Positions 1 through 8,098 of a stretch of DNA of 64,000 bases are shown piece by piece. Location: NCBI GenBank assembly GCA_003485765.1, contig DNHS01000056.1:3726-67725 (forward strand), read 5' to 3'. Numbering within the stretch: the stretch's first letter is position 1; each line of letters starts with the position of its first letter. The stretch is from Candidatus Omnitrophota bacterium (lineage in GTDB: Bacteria > Omnitrophota > Gorgyraeia > Gorgyraeales > Gorgyraeaceae). Below the pieces are notes generated by a model. It worked only from the letters and a program-made list of their open reading frames with translations. It did no database searches and was not told where the DNA came from. The translations under genes were made by a program, and so were the position numbers.

Positions 1-503
1 TATTTTTCTGCCCTTGCTATTTCAGCTCCGTCTAGCCTGCCTGCGCAGCGGATCTTTATCCCATGAGCTCCTGTTGTCATGGCCTGCTGCATAGCTTTTT
101 TCATCGCCCTCCTGAATCCTATCCTTTTTTCCAACTGGAACGCAATATTTTCCGCTACAAGCTGAGCGCAGATAGCAGGTTCTTTTACTTCCTTTATGTC
201 GATTTGCAATTCCTTATCAACTATCTTCTTAAGATCGTCCCTGAGCCTATCTATCTCAGCGCCTTTTCTTCCTATTATTACGCCAGGCCTGCCGCTATGT
301 ATTATTATCCTGACCCTGTTAGAAGCTCTTTCTATCTCTATTTTAGAAACAGCTGCCTGCATTAAATTCTTTTTTATATGCTTTCTTATCTTAGCGTCCT
401 CTACAAGAAGCTTGCCAAAATCCTTGTTCTTCGCAAACCATCTGGAATTCCAATCTCTTATATAACCTAATCTGAAACTATATGGATGTACTTTTTGTCC
501 CAA
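1..503 (-). CDS. rpsC: 30S ribosomal protein S3, 3'-truncated by window edge
   Basis: Ribosomal protein S3, which lines the mRNA entry channel of the 30S subunit. About 167 N-terminal residues are visible, starting GQKVHPYSFRLGYIRDW, with the KH-type RNA-binding signature RPGVIIGRKG further in; the C-terminal domain lies beyond base 1. The start is a TTG at 501-503: it has a good AGGAG box just upstream and gives the family N-terminus, whereas no ATG fits. It begins two bases after the rplV stop codon, so the two are translationally linked in the S10 operon. The identification is secure; only the far end is unseen. Confidence 0.95.
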   Translation of the reverse strand, partial: MGQKVHPYSFRLGYIRDWNSRWFAKNKDFGKLLVEDAKIRKHIKKNLMQAAVSKIEIERASNRVRIIIHSGRPGVIIGRKGAEIDRLRDDLKKIVDKELQIDIKEVKEPAICAQLVAENIAFQLEKRIGFRRAMKKAMQQAMTTGAHGIKIRCAGRLDGAEIARAEK

Positions 504-505
504 GG

Positions 506-988
506 TTAATTCTCCTTCTTTTTGTTTTCTTTTTTCACCTTATGGTCTTTAGTCTGCTCTCTTTGGCCTGCGGTCTTTGATTCGCGATCTTCGACCTTTA
601 CTTTTTTAATCTTTCCTGCTTTCTCCGTCTCTATGGCAGCCTTTTTTTCATGAACCTTAATTTTATCTAGTTCAAGTATAATATGTGTTGTCCTGTGTAA
701 AATTTCTGTAGCGCGGCCCATTGAAGCAGCCCTGAATCTTTTAATCAAAGGCCCCTGGTCTGCCTTAATAAGAGAAATATACAGGCTTGATGCAGGTACA
801 TGAAAACGTTTATCTGCGCTATCCACAGCTGATTTTAATACCCTTTTTATATAGAGGCATGGCCTTTTGCTGAGATTATTTAAAAGCGCATCTGCTTTTA
901 CCGCGGGCATACCCCTTATCAGGTCCATAACCTTTCGCACTTTCCTTGTAGATATTCTTATGTATTTTGCGCTTGCTTTAGTAATCAT
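506..988 (-). CDS. rplV: 50S ribosomal protein L22 with charged C-terminal tail
   Basis: Ribosomal protein L22, whose extended loop lines the peptide exit tunnel. The family region begins MITKASAKYIRISTRKVRKV, so I start at 988. A longer frame reaches 1075 but its extra residues are only rpsS read in another frame. The start follows the rpsS stop after one base and has no clear Shine-Dalgarno, suggesting coupled translation. The protein is 160 residues, whereas L22 is usually about 110-120. The extra C-terminal part (about 45 residues) is almost all Lys, Glu, Asp, Gln and Arg and includes EDRESKTAGQREQTK, which resembles repeat-derived low-complexity peptide rather than L22 sequence. Confidence 0.95.
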   Translation of the reverse strand: MITKASAKYIRISTRKVRKVMDLIRGMPAVKADALLNNLSKRPCLYIKRVLKSAVDSADKRFHVPASSLYISLIKADQGPLIKRFRAASMGRATEILHRTTHIILELDKIKVHEKKAAIETEKAGKIKKVKVEDRESKTAGQREQTKDHKVKKENKKKEN

Positions 989-989
989 G

Positions 990-1274
990 TTATGTTTTAT
1001 CCATTGACTGCTCTGTATGAGCGCCATGCCTCTTGAATATCCTTGTAGGAGAAAATTCTCCAAGCTTATGGCCAACCATATTCTCTGTTATAAAAACAGG
1101 TATAAACTTCTTGCCGTTATAAATTGATATAGTCGCCCCTACAAAATCAGGGGTTATGGTTGAACGGCGAGACCATGTCTTTATAGGTTTTCTGTCGCCT
1201 CTTGCCTGCAGTTCCTTTACAACATTTAATAATTTTTCGTCTACAAACGGGCCTTTATTTAACGACCTACTCAT
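990..1274 (-). CDS. rpsS: 30S ribosomal protein S19
   Basis: Ribosomal protein S19, which binds 16S rRNA in the 30S head beside S13. The 94 residues start MSRSLNKGPFVDEKLL, the expected N-terminus, and contain RRSTITPDFVGATISIYNG and the conserved HKLGEFSPTR segment. Length is normal for the family. It sits between rplB and rplV exactly as in the canonical S10 operon, 13 bases after rplB. Nothing unusual is seen in the coding sequence. Confidence 0.97.
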   Translation of the reverse strand: MSRSLNKGPFVDEKLLNVVKELQARGDRKPIKTWSRRSTITPDFVGATISIYNGKKFIPVFITENMVGHKLGEFSPTRIFKRHGAHTEQSMDKT

Positions 1275-1287
1275 TTTTCTCCTCTTT

Positions 1288-2130
1288 TTACCCTGTAACT
1301 ACTGCGCTTTTTCTCTTCTTAATTATATACTTATCTGACTGTTTTCTCTTTCTGGTCTTGAATCCCTTTGATAGCATTCCCCACGGAGAACACGGATGCC
1401 TGCCGCCCGAAGACTTACCCTCTCCTCCGCCCATTGGATGGTCAACAGGGTTCATTGCTACTCCTCTTACTCTGGGCATACGGCCAAGCCATCTTGACCT
1501 TCCTGCCTTGCCTAGAGAAATAGCATCGTGATCTATATTACCTAATTGCCCTATTGTAGCCATGCAATCCAAACTGACAAGCCTCACTTCTCCTGAAGGC
1601 AATTTGACATGCGCGTATAAATTCTCCTTTGCTAGTATCTGCGCATAAGAGCCTGCGGATCTCACAATCTTTCCGCCTGTGCCTTTTAATAATTCCAGAT
1701 TATGCATAGGAATGCCGGGTGGTATATGTATGAGCGCCATGGCGTTTCCGGGTTTTATTTCTACTTCAGACATGCTTGAGATAACAGTATCGCCGACATT
1801 CAATCCGTTCGGCCATAGTATATAGCTTTTGTCATTATCTTCATATTTAATCAACGCTATTCTTGAAGATCTGTTAGGATCGTATTCAATAGATATGACC
1901 TTCCCTGGTTTATCAAACTTGTTTCTCTTGAAGTCTATGATTCTGTATCTTTTCTTATGGCCTCCGCCTATCCATCTGGACGTAACTCTGCCTTGAAAAT
2001 TTCTGCCGCCCGTTCTCTTTATAGATTCTGTTAAAGATTTTTCAGGCTTATGCCTGGTAATCTCTTTGAAATCAGAAAGAGCTGCCCATCGTAATCCCGG
2101 AGATCTTGGTTTATATTGCTTGATACCCAT
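1288..2130 (-). CDS. rplB: 50S ribosomal protein L2
   Basis: Ribosomal protein L2, a core 23S rRNA binder needed for subunit association and peptidyl transferase assembly. The 280 residues start MGIKQYKPRSPGLRWA and carry the conserved C-terminal GVAMNPVDHPMGGGEGK segment with the functionally important histidine. Length matches the family (about 273-280). The start codon lies only eight bases downstream of a 28-bp perfect palindrome in the rplW-rplB gap. No convincing Shine-Dalgarno remains between hairpin and ATG, so the palindrome may influence initiation. Confidence 0.97.
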   Translation of the reverse strand: MGIKQYKPRSPGLRWAALSDFKEITRHKPEKSLTESIKRTGGRNFQGRVTSRWIGGGHKKRYRIIDFKRNKFDKPGKVISIEYDPNRSSRIALIKYEDNDKSYILWPNGLNVGDTVISSMSEVEIKPGNAMALIHIPPGIPMHNLELLKGTGGKIVRSAGSYAQILAKENLYAHVKLPSGEVRLVSLDCMATIGQLGNIDHDAISLGKAGRSRWLGRMPRVRGVAMNPVDHPMGGGEGKSSGGRHPCSPWGMLSKGFKTRKRKQSDKYIIKKRKSAVVTG

Positions 2131-2138
2131 ATATCTTG

Positions 2139-2166
2139 GTAGGGGACAGGCATGCCTGTCCCCTAC
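2139..2166. repeat. 28-bp perfect palindrome, GTAG-flanked (REP-like), between rplW and rplB
   Basis: A perfect inverted repeat, GTAGGGGACAGGCA followed directly by its reverse complement, fills the gap between the rplW stop (2169) and the rplB start (2130). Both ends carry GTAG on their own strand, the tetranucleotide typical of REP elements handled by RAYT transposases. As RNA it would form a very stable 12-13-bp hairpin immediately upstream of rplB. It has no U-tract, so it is unlikely to be an intrinsic terminator. Confidence 0.85.
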
Positions 2167-2168
2167 AT

Positions 2169-2453
2169 TTATGTTGTCGCAGTCTCTATTTTATCGCCCT
2201 GCTTGAGCGTAACAACTGCCTTTTTCCAATCAGGGGTCTTGCCTTCTTTGTATCTTACGCGTTTCCACTTGCCTTGCACCTTAAGAGTATTTACTTTCTT
2301 AACCGTAACATTATAGATCTCTTCTACTGCCTGTCTTATCTGAATTTTATTTGCGTCATTAGCTACATGAAAAATATACTTATTTTCAGCCATCATCCCA
2401 GAACCTTTTTCAGTCCTCGCTATATGTTTTATTATATCGTACGGTGTACTCAT
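2169..2453 (-). CDS. rplW: 50S ribosomal protein L23
   Basis: Ribosomal protein L23, located at the polypeptide exit where it docks trigger factor and SRP. The 94 residues contain TEKGSGMMAENKYIFHVA and the family motif QAVEEIYNVTVKKVNTL, which anchors the L23 fold on 23S rRNA. Length is normal. The start overlaps the rplD stop by four bases. The 3' end abuts the GTAG palindrome before rplB. Confidence 0.96.
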   Translation of the reverse strand: MSTPYDIIKHIARTEKGSGMMAENKYIFHVANDANKIQIRQAVEEIYNVTVKKVNTLKVQGKWKRVRYKEGKTPDWKKAVVTLKQGDKIETATT

Positions 2454-3121
2454 GGCTTCAGTCTTTTTACAATAGCGTCGTGCGTTTCCTTTGAAAACAG
2501 GATCTTTGAATTTGACAGCACATCATATGTATTAAAATCCATAGAACGTTTTATTGTCACATTCTCTATGTTTCTGCAGCTCTTTACGATATTCTCATTG
2601 GCATCTCGGTATAAAAATAGCACCTTATTTCCGTATGTCTTTAGTGACACAAGGAGTTTTGCAATCTCGCTTGTTTTTGGCTGTTTCAATTCAGGGTCTT
2701 TTTCAAGGACAAATATTTCATTATCTTTTACTTTTGCGCTGAGGCTTGATATAAGAGCGATCCTTTTTGTCTTCTTAGGCATATCGTAACCAAAATCCCT
2801 TGGAAGCGGGCCAAATATGGTGCCGCCATGTCTCCATAGAGGCGATCTTATAGAGCCTGACCTTGCCCTTCCTGTTCCTTTCTGTCTCCATGGTTTTTTG
2901 CCCCCGCCCCTGACAAGCCCTTTTGTCTTTGTACTGGCATTGCCCTGCCTTTTATTAGCCATGTACATAAGTATAATCTCATGAAGAAGCGGCTTATTGA
3001 CTTTTGCATTAAATACATCAGGGTCAAGCTTGAATTTATCAATCTTTTTGCCCAAAAGGCTGTAAACATCAACTTCTGGCGCTTCGGTATTTTCAGTTTT
3101 CTCTTTCTTTATCTTTGTCAT
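2450..3121 (-). CDS. rplD: 50S ribosomal protein L4
   Basis: Ribosomal protein L4, an early assembly protein whose loop reaches the exit tunnel; in some bacteria it also represses the S10 operon. The 223 residues include the highly conserved loop with KGLVRGGGKKPWRQKGTGRA, followed by GSIRSPLWRHGGTIFGP, diagnostic of L4. The first 25 residues are a slightly longer charged N-terminus than usual (KIKKEKTENTEAPEVDVYSL), but no internal start with a better ribosome site is evident. The gene starts one base after rplC ends. Confidence 0.96.
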   Translation of the reverse strand: MTKIKKEKTENTEAPEVDVYSLLGKKIDKFKLDPDVFNAKVNKPLLHEIILMYMANKRQGNASTKTKGLVRGGGKKPWRQKGTGRARSGSIRSPLWRHGGTIFGPLPRDFGYDMPKKTKRIALISSLSAKVKDNEIFVLEKDPELKQPKTSEIAKLLVSLKTYGNKVLFLYRDANENIVKSCRNIENVTIKRSMDFNTYDVLSNSKILFSKETHDAIVKRLKP

Positions 3122-3122
3122 A

Positions 3123-3743
3123 TTACTTTTTCTTTGCGCTCTTTATCTCCAGGTATCCGTTCCTGCAGCCTGGCACAGCTCCTTTTATAAGCAATATATT
3201 CTTTTCTTTTAACACCTTTATTACCTGGAGGCTTTGTATGGTTATTCTTTCATTGCCCATATGGCCTGGAAATCTCTTTCCTTTCTGGACATTCTTACGG
3301 CATCCTTTCCCGCCTGCCTGAGAGCCTATGCCTCCTGGGGCGCGGTGAAACATGGATCCATGGCCTCCCGGACCGCCTTTAAAATGATGGCGCTTTACAA
3401 CTCCTTGAAATCCTCTTCCTATAGAAGTCCCTGCTATATCTACAAAATCTTTTTCTTTAAAGATATCCGCTGTTAGCTGCTGCCCGACGATTACCTTATC
3501 CTTGGCGTCAAAGGATATTTCTCTTACAAATACGCTGGGCTTCTGGTTTATTTTCTTATAGAAACCTAATTGAGGCTTCGGGATATTTTTTTCTTTCTTT
3601 TCTCCAAAACCCAATCTTACCTTCTTCTCAGAAACATTCAGCACAGTGCAAGGCCCAGCTTCAATAACAGTGACCGGTATAGACACGCCTTCATCGCTGA
3701 AAATCTGAGTCATTCCTATCTTTTTTCCTAAGATTCCTATCAT
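3123..3743 (-). CDS. rplC: 50S ribosomal protein L3
   Basis: Ribosomal protein L3, which starts 23S rRNA assembly near the peptidyl transferase centre. The 206 residues begin MIGILGKKIGMTQIFSDEG, and the C-terminal half has the conserved loop GGPGGHGSMFHRAPGGIG with the Gln-containing GSQAGG that is methylated in some bacteria. Length is typical. It sits seven bases after rpsJ in canonical order. Confidence 0.97.
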   Translation of the reverse strand: MIGILGKKIGMTQIFSDEGVSIPVTVIEAGPCTVLNVSEKKVRLGFGEKKEKNIPKPQLGFYKKINQKPSVFVREISFDAKDKVIVGQQLTADIFKEKDFVDIAGTSIGRGFQGVVKRHHFKGGPGGHGSMFHRAPGGIGSQAGGKGCRKNVQKGKRFPGHMGNERITIQSLQVIKVLKEKNILLIKGAVPGCRNGYLEIKSAKKK

Positions 3744-3750
3744 TTTATTT

Positions 3751-4059
3751 TTATTTTATCTCCACGTCGACGCCTGCGGGCAAATCTAGTTTTCTCAATG
3801 CGTCTATTGTCTTTGCGGTAGGACTTACGATATCTATCAGCCTTTTGTGAGTCTTCATCTGAAACTGTTCTCTGGATTTTTTATCTACATGAGGAGATCT
3901 TAATACTGTAAAAATCTCTCTTTTTGTAGGCAGCGGGATTGGGCCTGACACCATTGCGCCTGTCCGCTTTGCAGTATCTACTATTTCCAGGGCAGACTGA
4001 TCTATAAGTTTATGATCATATCCCTGCAGCTTTATGCGAATCCTTTGCTCTTGCGCCAT
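3751..4059 (-). CDS. rpsJ: 30S ribosomal protein S10
   Basis: Ribosomal protein S10 (NusE), a 30S head protein and partner of NusB/NusG in antitermination. The 102 residues contain the family signature IRIKLQGYDHKLIDQSALEI and GPIPLPTKREIFTVLRSPH. The ATG at 4059 overlaps the tuf stop codon as TAATG, so translation is probably coupled to EF-Tu. Length and order are normal. Confidence 0.97.
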   Translation of the reverse strand: MAQEQRIRIKLQGYDHKLIDQSALEIVDTAKRTGAMVSGPIPLPTKREIFTVLRSPHVDKKSREQFQMKTHKRLIDIVSPTAKTIDALRKLDLPAGVDVEIK

Positions 4060-5261
4060 TACGCTATAATCTCCGACACAACCCCTGCGCCTACTGTATG
4101 TCCACCTTCACGAATTGCAAAGCGAAGCTCTTTTTCCATGGCGATAGGGATTATGAGTTCTCCTTCTAAGTCAACGTTGTCTCCGGGCATGACCATTTCA
4201 ACGCCCTGAGGCAGTTTTGCGACCCCGGTTACGTCAGTGGTCCTGAAATAAAACTGGGGCCTGTAACCATTGAAGAAAGGCGTATGTCTTCCGCCTTCTT
4301 CTTTTGTCAATATGTACACTTTTGCTTTGAATTTTGTATGGGGGGTAATAGAGCCTGGTTTTGCAAGGACTTGCCCGCGCTCAATATCAGCTTTTTCAAC
4401 ACCTCTTAAAAGAACTCCTACATTGTCTCCGGCCTGTCCTTCATCAAGAAGTTTTCTGAACATCTCTATGCCTGTAACTACTGTTTTCTTGGGCTTTTCT
4501 GTCAAACCTACTATGTCAATATCTTCTCCTATCTTCACAACGCCTCTTTCTATACGGCCGGTTGCAACTGTTCCGCGGCCTGTGATACTGAATACGTCTT
4601 CAACTGCCATTAAGAAAGGTTTTTCAACGTCTCTTTTTGGCATAGAGATATAGGAATCAACCTGTTTCATGAGCTCTAGGATTGGGCCGCATGACTTACA
4701 TTCATCTTTACCGCAGCCGCAGTTCATTGCGTTAAGGGCCGAGAGTCTTACTATCGGAATCTTGTCCCCGGGAAATTCATATTTTTTAAGGAGGTCTCTT
4801 ACTTCGAGTTCTACGAGGTCTAATAATTCCGGGTCGTCAACTGCGTCAACTTTATTTAAGGCTACAACTATCGCAGGGACACCTACCTGACGGGCCAGGA
4901 GTATATGCTCTCTTGTCTGAGGCATTGGGCCGTCGACAGCAGAGACTACAAGTATTGCCCCGTCCATCTGGGCGGAACCCGTAATCATGTTCTTTATATA
5001 ATCAGCGTGCCCTGGGCAATCAACGTGAGCGTAATGGCGATTCTCGGTTTCATATTCTGCGTGATGAACGTTAATGGTAACGCCGCGTTCCTTCTCTTCT
5101 GGGGCGTTATCGATTTCATCGTAGTTCATTGCTTTGGCTAAGCCGCGGCTAGAAAGAACCTTTGTGATAGCGCTGGTGAGCGTGGTCTTGCCGTGATCAA
5201 CATGCCCTATGGTGCCGATATTTACGTGTGGTTTTTTACGCTCAAATTTTTCTTTTGCCAT
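4059..5261 (-). CDS. tuf: Elongation factor Tu with a four-cysteine loop in the G domain
   Basis: EF-Tu, the GTPase that delivers aminoacyl-tRNA to the ribosome. All G motifs are present: GHVDHGKT at residues 19-26, DCPGH at 81-85, NKVD at 136-139 and the SAL motif near 174-176. The 400 residues cover the G domain and both beta-barrel domains. An oddity is the segment right after SAL: C181, C183, C188 and C191 form a CxCx4CxxC cluster where many EF-Tu proteins have a cysteine-free acidic helix; it could bind zinc or another metal. It is the first protein gene of the S10 operon and follows tRNA-Thr(GGT). Confidence 0.98.
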   Translation of the reverse strand: MAKEKFERKKPHVNIGTIGHVDHGKTTLTSAITKVLSSRGLAKAMNYDEIDNAPEEKERGVTINVHHAEYETENRHYAHVDCPGHADYIKNMITGSAQMDGAILVVSAVDGPMPQTREHILLARQVGVPAIVVALNKVDAVDDPELLDLVELEVRDLLKKYEFPGDKIPIVRLSALNAMNCGCGKDECKSCGPILELMKQVDSYISMPKRDVEKPFLMAVEDVFSITGRGTVATGRIERGVVKIGEDIDIVGLTEKPKKTVVTGIEMFRKLLDEGQAGDNVGVLLRGVEKADIERGQVLAKPGSITPHTKFKAKVYILTKEEGGRHTPFFNGYRPQFYFRTTDVTGVAKLPQGVEMVMPGDNVDLEGELIIPIAMEKELRFAIREGGHTVGAGVVSEIIA

Positions 5262-5293
5262 GTTAACCCTCCTGATTAAACGTTAATCGACGG

Positions 5294-5366
<73 letters not shown>

Positions 5367-5401
5367 ATAAAATGCTGCTATCATGGTATATAGAATTAAG
5401 A

Positions 5402-5429
5402 ATTTTACCATATTCTAGCCTATTGTCAA
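5402..5429 (-). promoter_or_regulatory. Sigma70-type promoter for tRNA-Thr/tuf/S10 operon
   Basis: On the minus strand TTGACA (5424-5429) is followed after 16 bases by TAAAAT (5402-5407). Transcription would start near 5395, about 30 bases before tRNA-Thr(GGT). This is close to consensus and the only good promoter I see before tuf, so it probably drives the tRNA and the whole ribosomal operon. Confidence 0.75.
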
Positions 5430-5479
5430 GAAAAAAATAATATATTTTTATATACTATGAAGGATTTATTCCCTAATCT

Positions 5480-5636
5480 GGAGCTGGCGAGAGGAATCGG
5501 CGCTTTGTCCTTCGGACAAAGTCGGCCACTCGCTTTGCTTACGCTACTCCTATTTGTCGCAGCTTTTCCTCGCTTCGCTCGGCGCAAAGCTCACTTCGAT
5601 TCCTCTTTACATATTCGGAGCTGGCGAGAGGAATCG
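5480..5636 (-). repeat. Duplicated tRNA-Thr 3' end flanking a 117-bp hairpin-rich segment
   Basis: The 20 bp GGAGCTGGCGAGAGGAATCG at 5617-5636, covering the 3' end of tRNA-Thr(TGT), recurs exactly at 5480-5499. The segment between contains a stable hairpin (CTTTGTCC-TTCG-GGACAAAG), and an inverted copy of part of the tRNA sequence (CGATTCCTC at about 5598-5606). Direct duplication of a tRNA 3' end is the usual footprint of site-specific integration, but no integrase is present. It could be a tiny remnant island or a hitchhiking repeat. Confidence 0.7.
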
Positions 5637-5690
5637 AACCTCCAACCTATGGTTTACAAAACCATTGCTCTGCCGTTGAGCTACGCCAGC
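5619..5690 (-). tRNA. tRNA-Thr (TGT anticodon)
   Basis: A complete cloverleaf with acceptor GCTGGCG/CGCCAGC, D-arm GTAGCTCAA, anticodon loop TTTGTAA giving TGT, and T-loop GGTTCGATTCC. The discriminator is T followed by CCG, so CCA is not encoded. Its 3' end is duplicated 137 bp further downstream on the same strand. Confidence 0.95.
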
Positions 5691-5713
5691 GAAATTTGCG
5701 AAACAAAATTCGG

Positions 5714-5784
5714 AGCGGGTGAACGGGATCGAACCGTCGTAACTAGCTTGGAAGGCTAGCGCTCTACCATTGAGCTACACCCGC
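5714..5784 (-). tRNA. tRNA-Gly (TCC anticodon)
   Basis: A 71-base cloverleaf: acceptor GCGGGTG/CACCCGC, D-arm GTAGCTCAATGGTAGAGC, anticodon loop CTTCCAA giving TCC, and T-arm GGTTCGATCCC. CCA is not encoded (TCCG follows). It lies in a tight Tyr-Gly-Thr-Thr tRNA cluster transcribed toward tuf. Confidence 0.96.
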
Positions 5785-5792
5785 ATAGTAGA

Positions 5793-6732
<940 letters not shown>

Positions 6733-6743
<11 letters not shown>

Positions 6744-7116
6744 TTCTCCACAATATTGCATTGCTGACTGCGTAATTATTCGTATGAGACATGCTGACTA
6801 TTATCTTGTTTAGTTTATTCTTGTTTGCAAATCTCCTGGCTTCCTCGTGTAATATCACTTCCGGCTTGCCTTTTGAATCATTCAGGACTTCTATATTTTT
6901 TAAGTTTACACCCACCCTTGTATCCCCGAATGCCTTTAAGACTGCTTCTTTACAGGCAAACCTCGCAGCCAAATTTTCATGCGGAAATTTTTTCTTGTTC
7001 GCATAAGAAAGTTCCCGCTTGGTAAAAACCCTGTTCAGGAATTTATCGCCCCAGATATCCAAAGCTTTTTTTACCCGCGATACCTCTATTATATCAATTC
7101 CGGTTCCTATAATCAT
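6733..7116 (-). CDS. acpS: Holo-[acyl-carrier-protein] synthase
   Basis: Transfers 4'-phosphopantetheine from CoA to ACP for fatty acid synthesis. At 127 residues it has the normal length. The magnesium-binding motifs are in place: GTGIDIIE with Asp8 and FACKEAVLKAFG with Glu57. The C-terminal SMSHTNNYAVSNAIL is also typical. It overlaps the downstream nnrD start and follows pdxJ, separated by a 33-bp dispersed palindrome. Confidence 0.95.
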
Positions 7117-7139
7117 TTCAATCTCTCCAGCAACCCGCC

Positions 7140-7176
7140 AATGTTACAAAACGAGTATGGCTTGTTTTGTAACATT
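7140..7176. repeat. Dispersed palindrome family P33, copy 1 (pdxJ/acpS)
   Basis: Arms AATGTTACAAAACGAG and CTTGTTTTGTAACATT around TATGG, with one G-T wobble. The same 33-bp core occurs at 13558, 28570 and 47971. This copy touches the pdxJ stop codon (7175-7177). No run of T follows it on the minus strand, so it is not a standard terminator. Confidence 0.9.
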
Positions 7177-7888
7177 AGGAGCACAATGCCTTCATATCCT
7201 GAACTGCTTGGCACAATCCTGTAAACACAGCTCGAGATATTATCGAATGGCCGATATTTAGTTCGTTTATGCCTTTAATATCAGCTATTGGTTTAACATT
7301 CATATAATTAAGGCCGTGTCCTGCGTTTACAATAATGTCTCTGGACATTGCGTACTCAGCCGAATCTTTTATTTTCTTAAACTCTCTGGCCATAGACTTC
7401 TTGTCTTTCGCCAGGCTATACTCTCCTGTATGTATTTCTATAGTGCCTATACCTATATATATAGCAGAACGGATTTCGTTCTTGTCAGGCCCAATAAAAA
7501 CACTTACGTCTATGCCTTTTTTATTGAATAATGCCGTTATTTTAGCCAGCTTTTTTTCAAATTTTATAACGCTTAACCCGCCTTCTGTTGTAAGTTCCTG
7601 CCTTTTTTCAGGCACTAGAGTAACTTGATCAGGCCCAAGCTTCAAGGCAATATCCACTATCTCCGGATTTATTGACATCTCAAGATTAAACCTTGTATTT
7701 ATTCTCTTTCTTAACTCAAAGACATCCCTGTCGTTTATGTGCCGCCTGTCTTCCCTTAGATGCGCAACAATACTGTCGCAACCTGCCTTCTCGCATATCA
7801 AAGCAGCTTCAATAGTGTCAGGTTCGATCCCTCCTCTGGCCTGCCTTAAAGTTGCAACGTGATCTATGTTGACTCCTAACTTAGGCAT
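7175..7888 (-). CDS. pdxJ: Pyridoxine 5'-phosphate synthase
   Basis: Condenses 1-deoxyxylulose 5-phosphate with 3-amino-2-oxopropyl phosphate to pyridoxine phosphate, the last ring-forming step of the DXP-dependent vitamin B6 route. The 237-residue TIM barrel begins MPKLGVNIDHVATLRQARGG and contains VAHLREDRRHINDRDV, NLEMSINPEIVDIAL and NAGHGLNY, all diagnostic. Length is typical. It is commonly next to acpS, as here. No other B6 gene is in the window. Confidence 0.96.
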   Translation of the reverse strand: MPKLGVNIDHVATLRQARGGIEPDTIEAALICEKAGCDSIVAHLREDRRHINDRDVFELRKRINTRFNLEMSINPEIVDIALKLGPDQVTLVPEKRQELTTEGGLSVIKFEKKLAKITALFNKKGIDVSVFIGPDKNEIRSAIYIGIGTIEIHTGEYSLAKDKKSMAREFKKIKDSAEYAMSRDIIVNAGHGLNYMNVKPIADIKGINELNIGHSIISRAVFTGLCQAVQDMKALCS

Positions 7889-7914
7889 TTTCTTTTTTTC
7901 TCCTGAAAATATTT

Positions 7915-8097
7915 TTATTTCACTGGCTTTTTATTATAGGGCGGATTTTGAATCTGACTTATAACCGAAGATTTATATAATTGCTTGACCATCTTTTTTT
8001 CTTTGATCAGCTCTTCGTTAACATAAAACCACGTTATTACAGCAAGTGTCAGCGATACTATCTTTATCCAGAAATTATTTATTATCCAATTATTCAT
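7915..8097 (-). CDS. Very short CdaR/YbbR-like membrane anchor protein
   Basis: A 60-residue protein starting one base after the cdaA stop (TAATATG). Residues about 8-25 (NFWIKIVSLTLAVITWFYV) form one membrane helix followed by a charged segment. This matches the N-terminal anchor of YbbR/CdaR, the usual partner of the diadenylate cyclase, but the extracytoplasmic YbbR repeats are absent: the frame ends after about 30 more residues. It may be a reduced regulator or the remnant of a truncated cdaR. Assignment rests on position and the N-terminal pattern only. Confidence 0.6.
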   Translation of the reverse strand: MNNWIINNFWIKIVSLTLAVITWFYVNEELIKEKKMVKQLYKSSVISQIQNPPYNKKPVK

Positions 8098-8098
8098 A

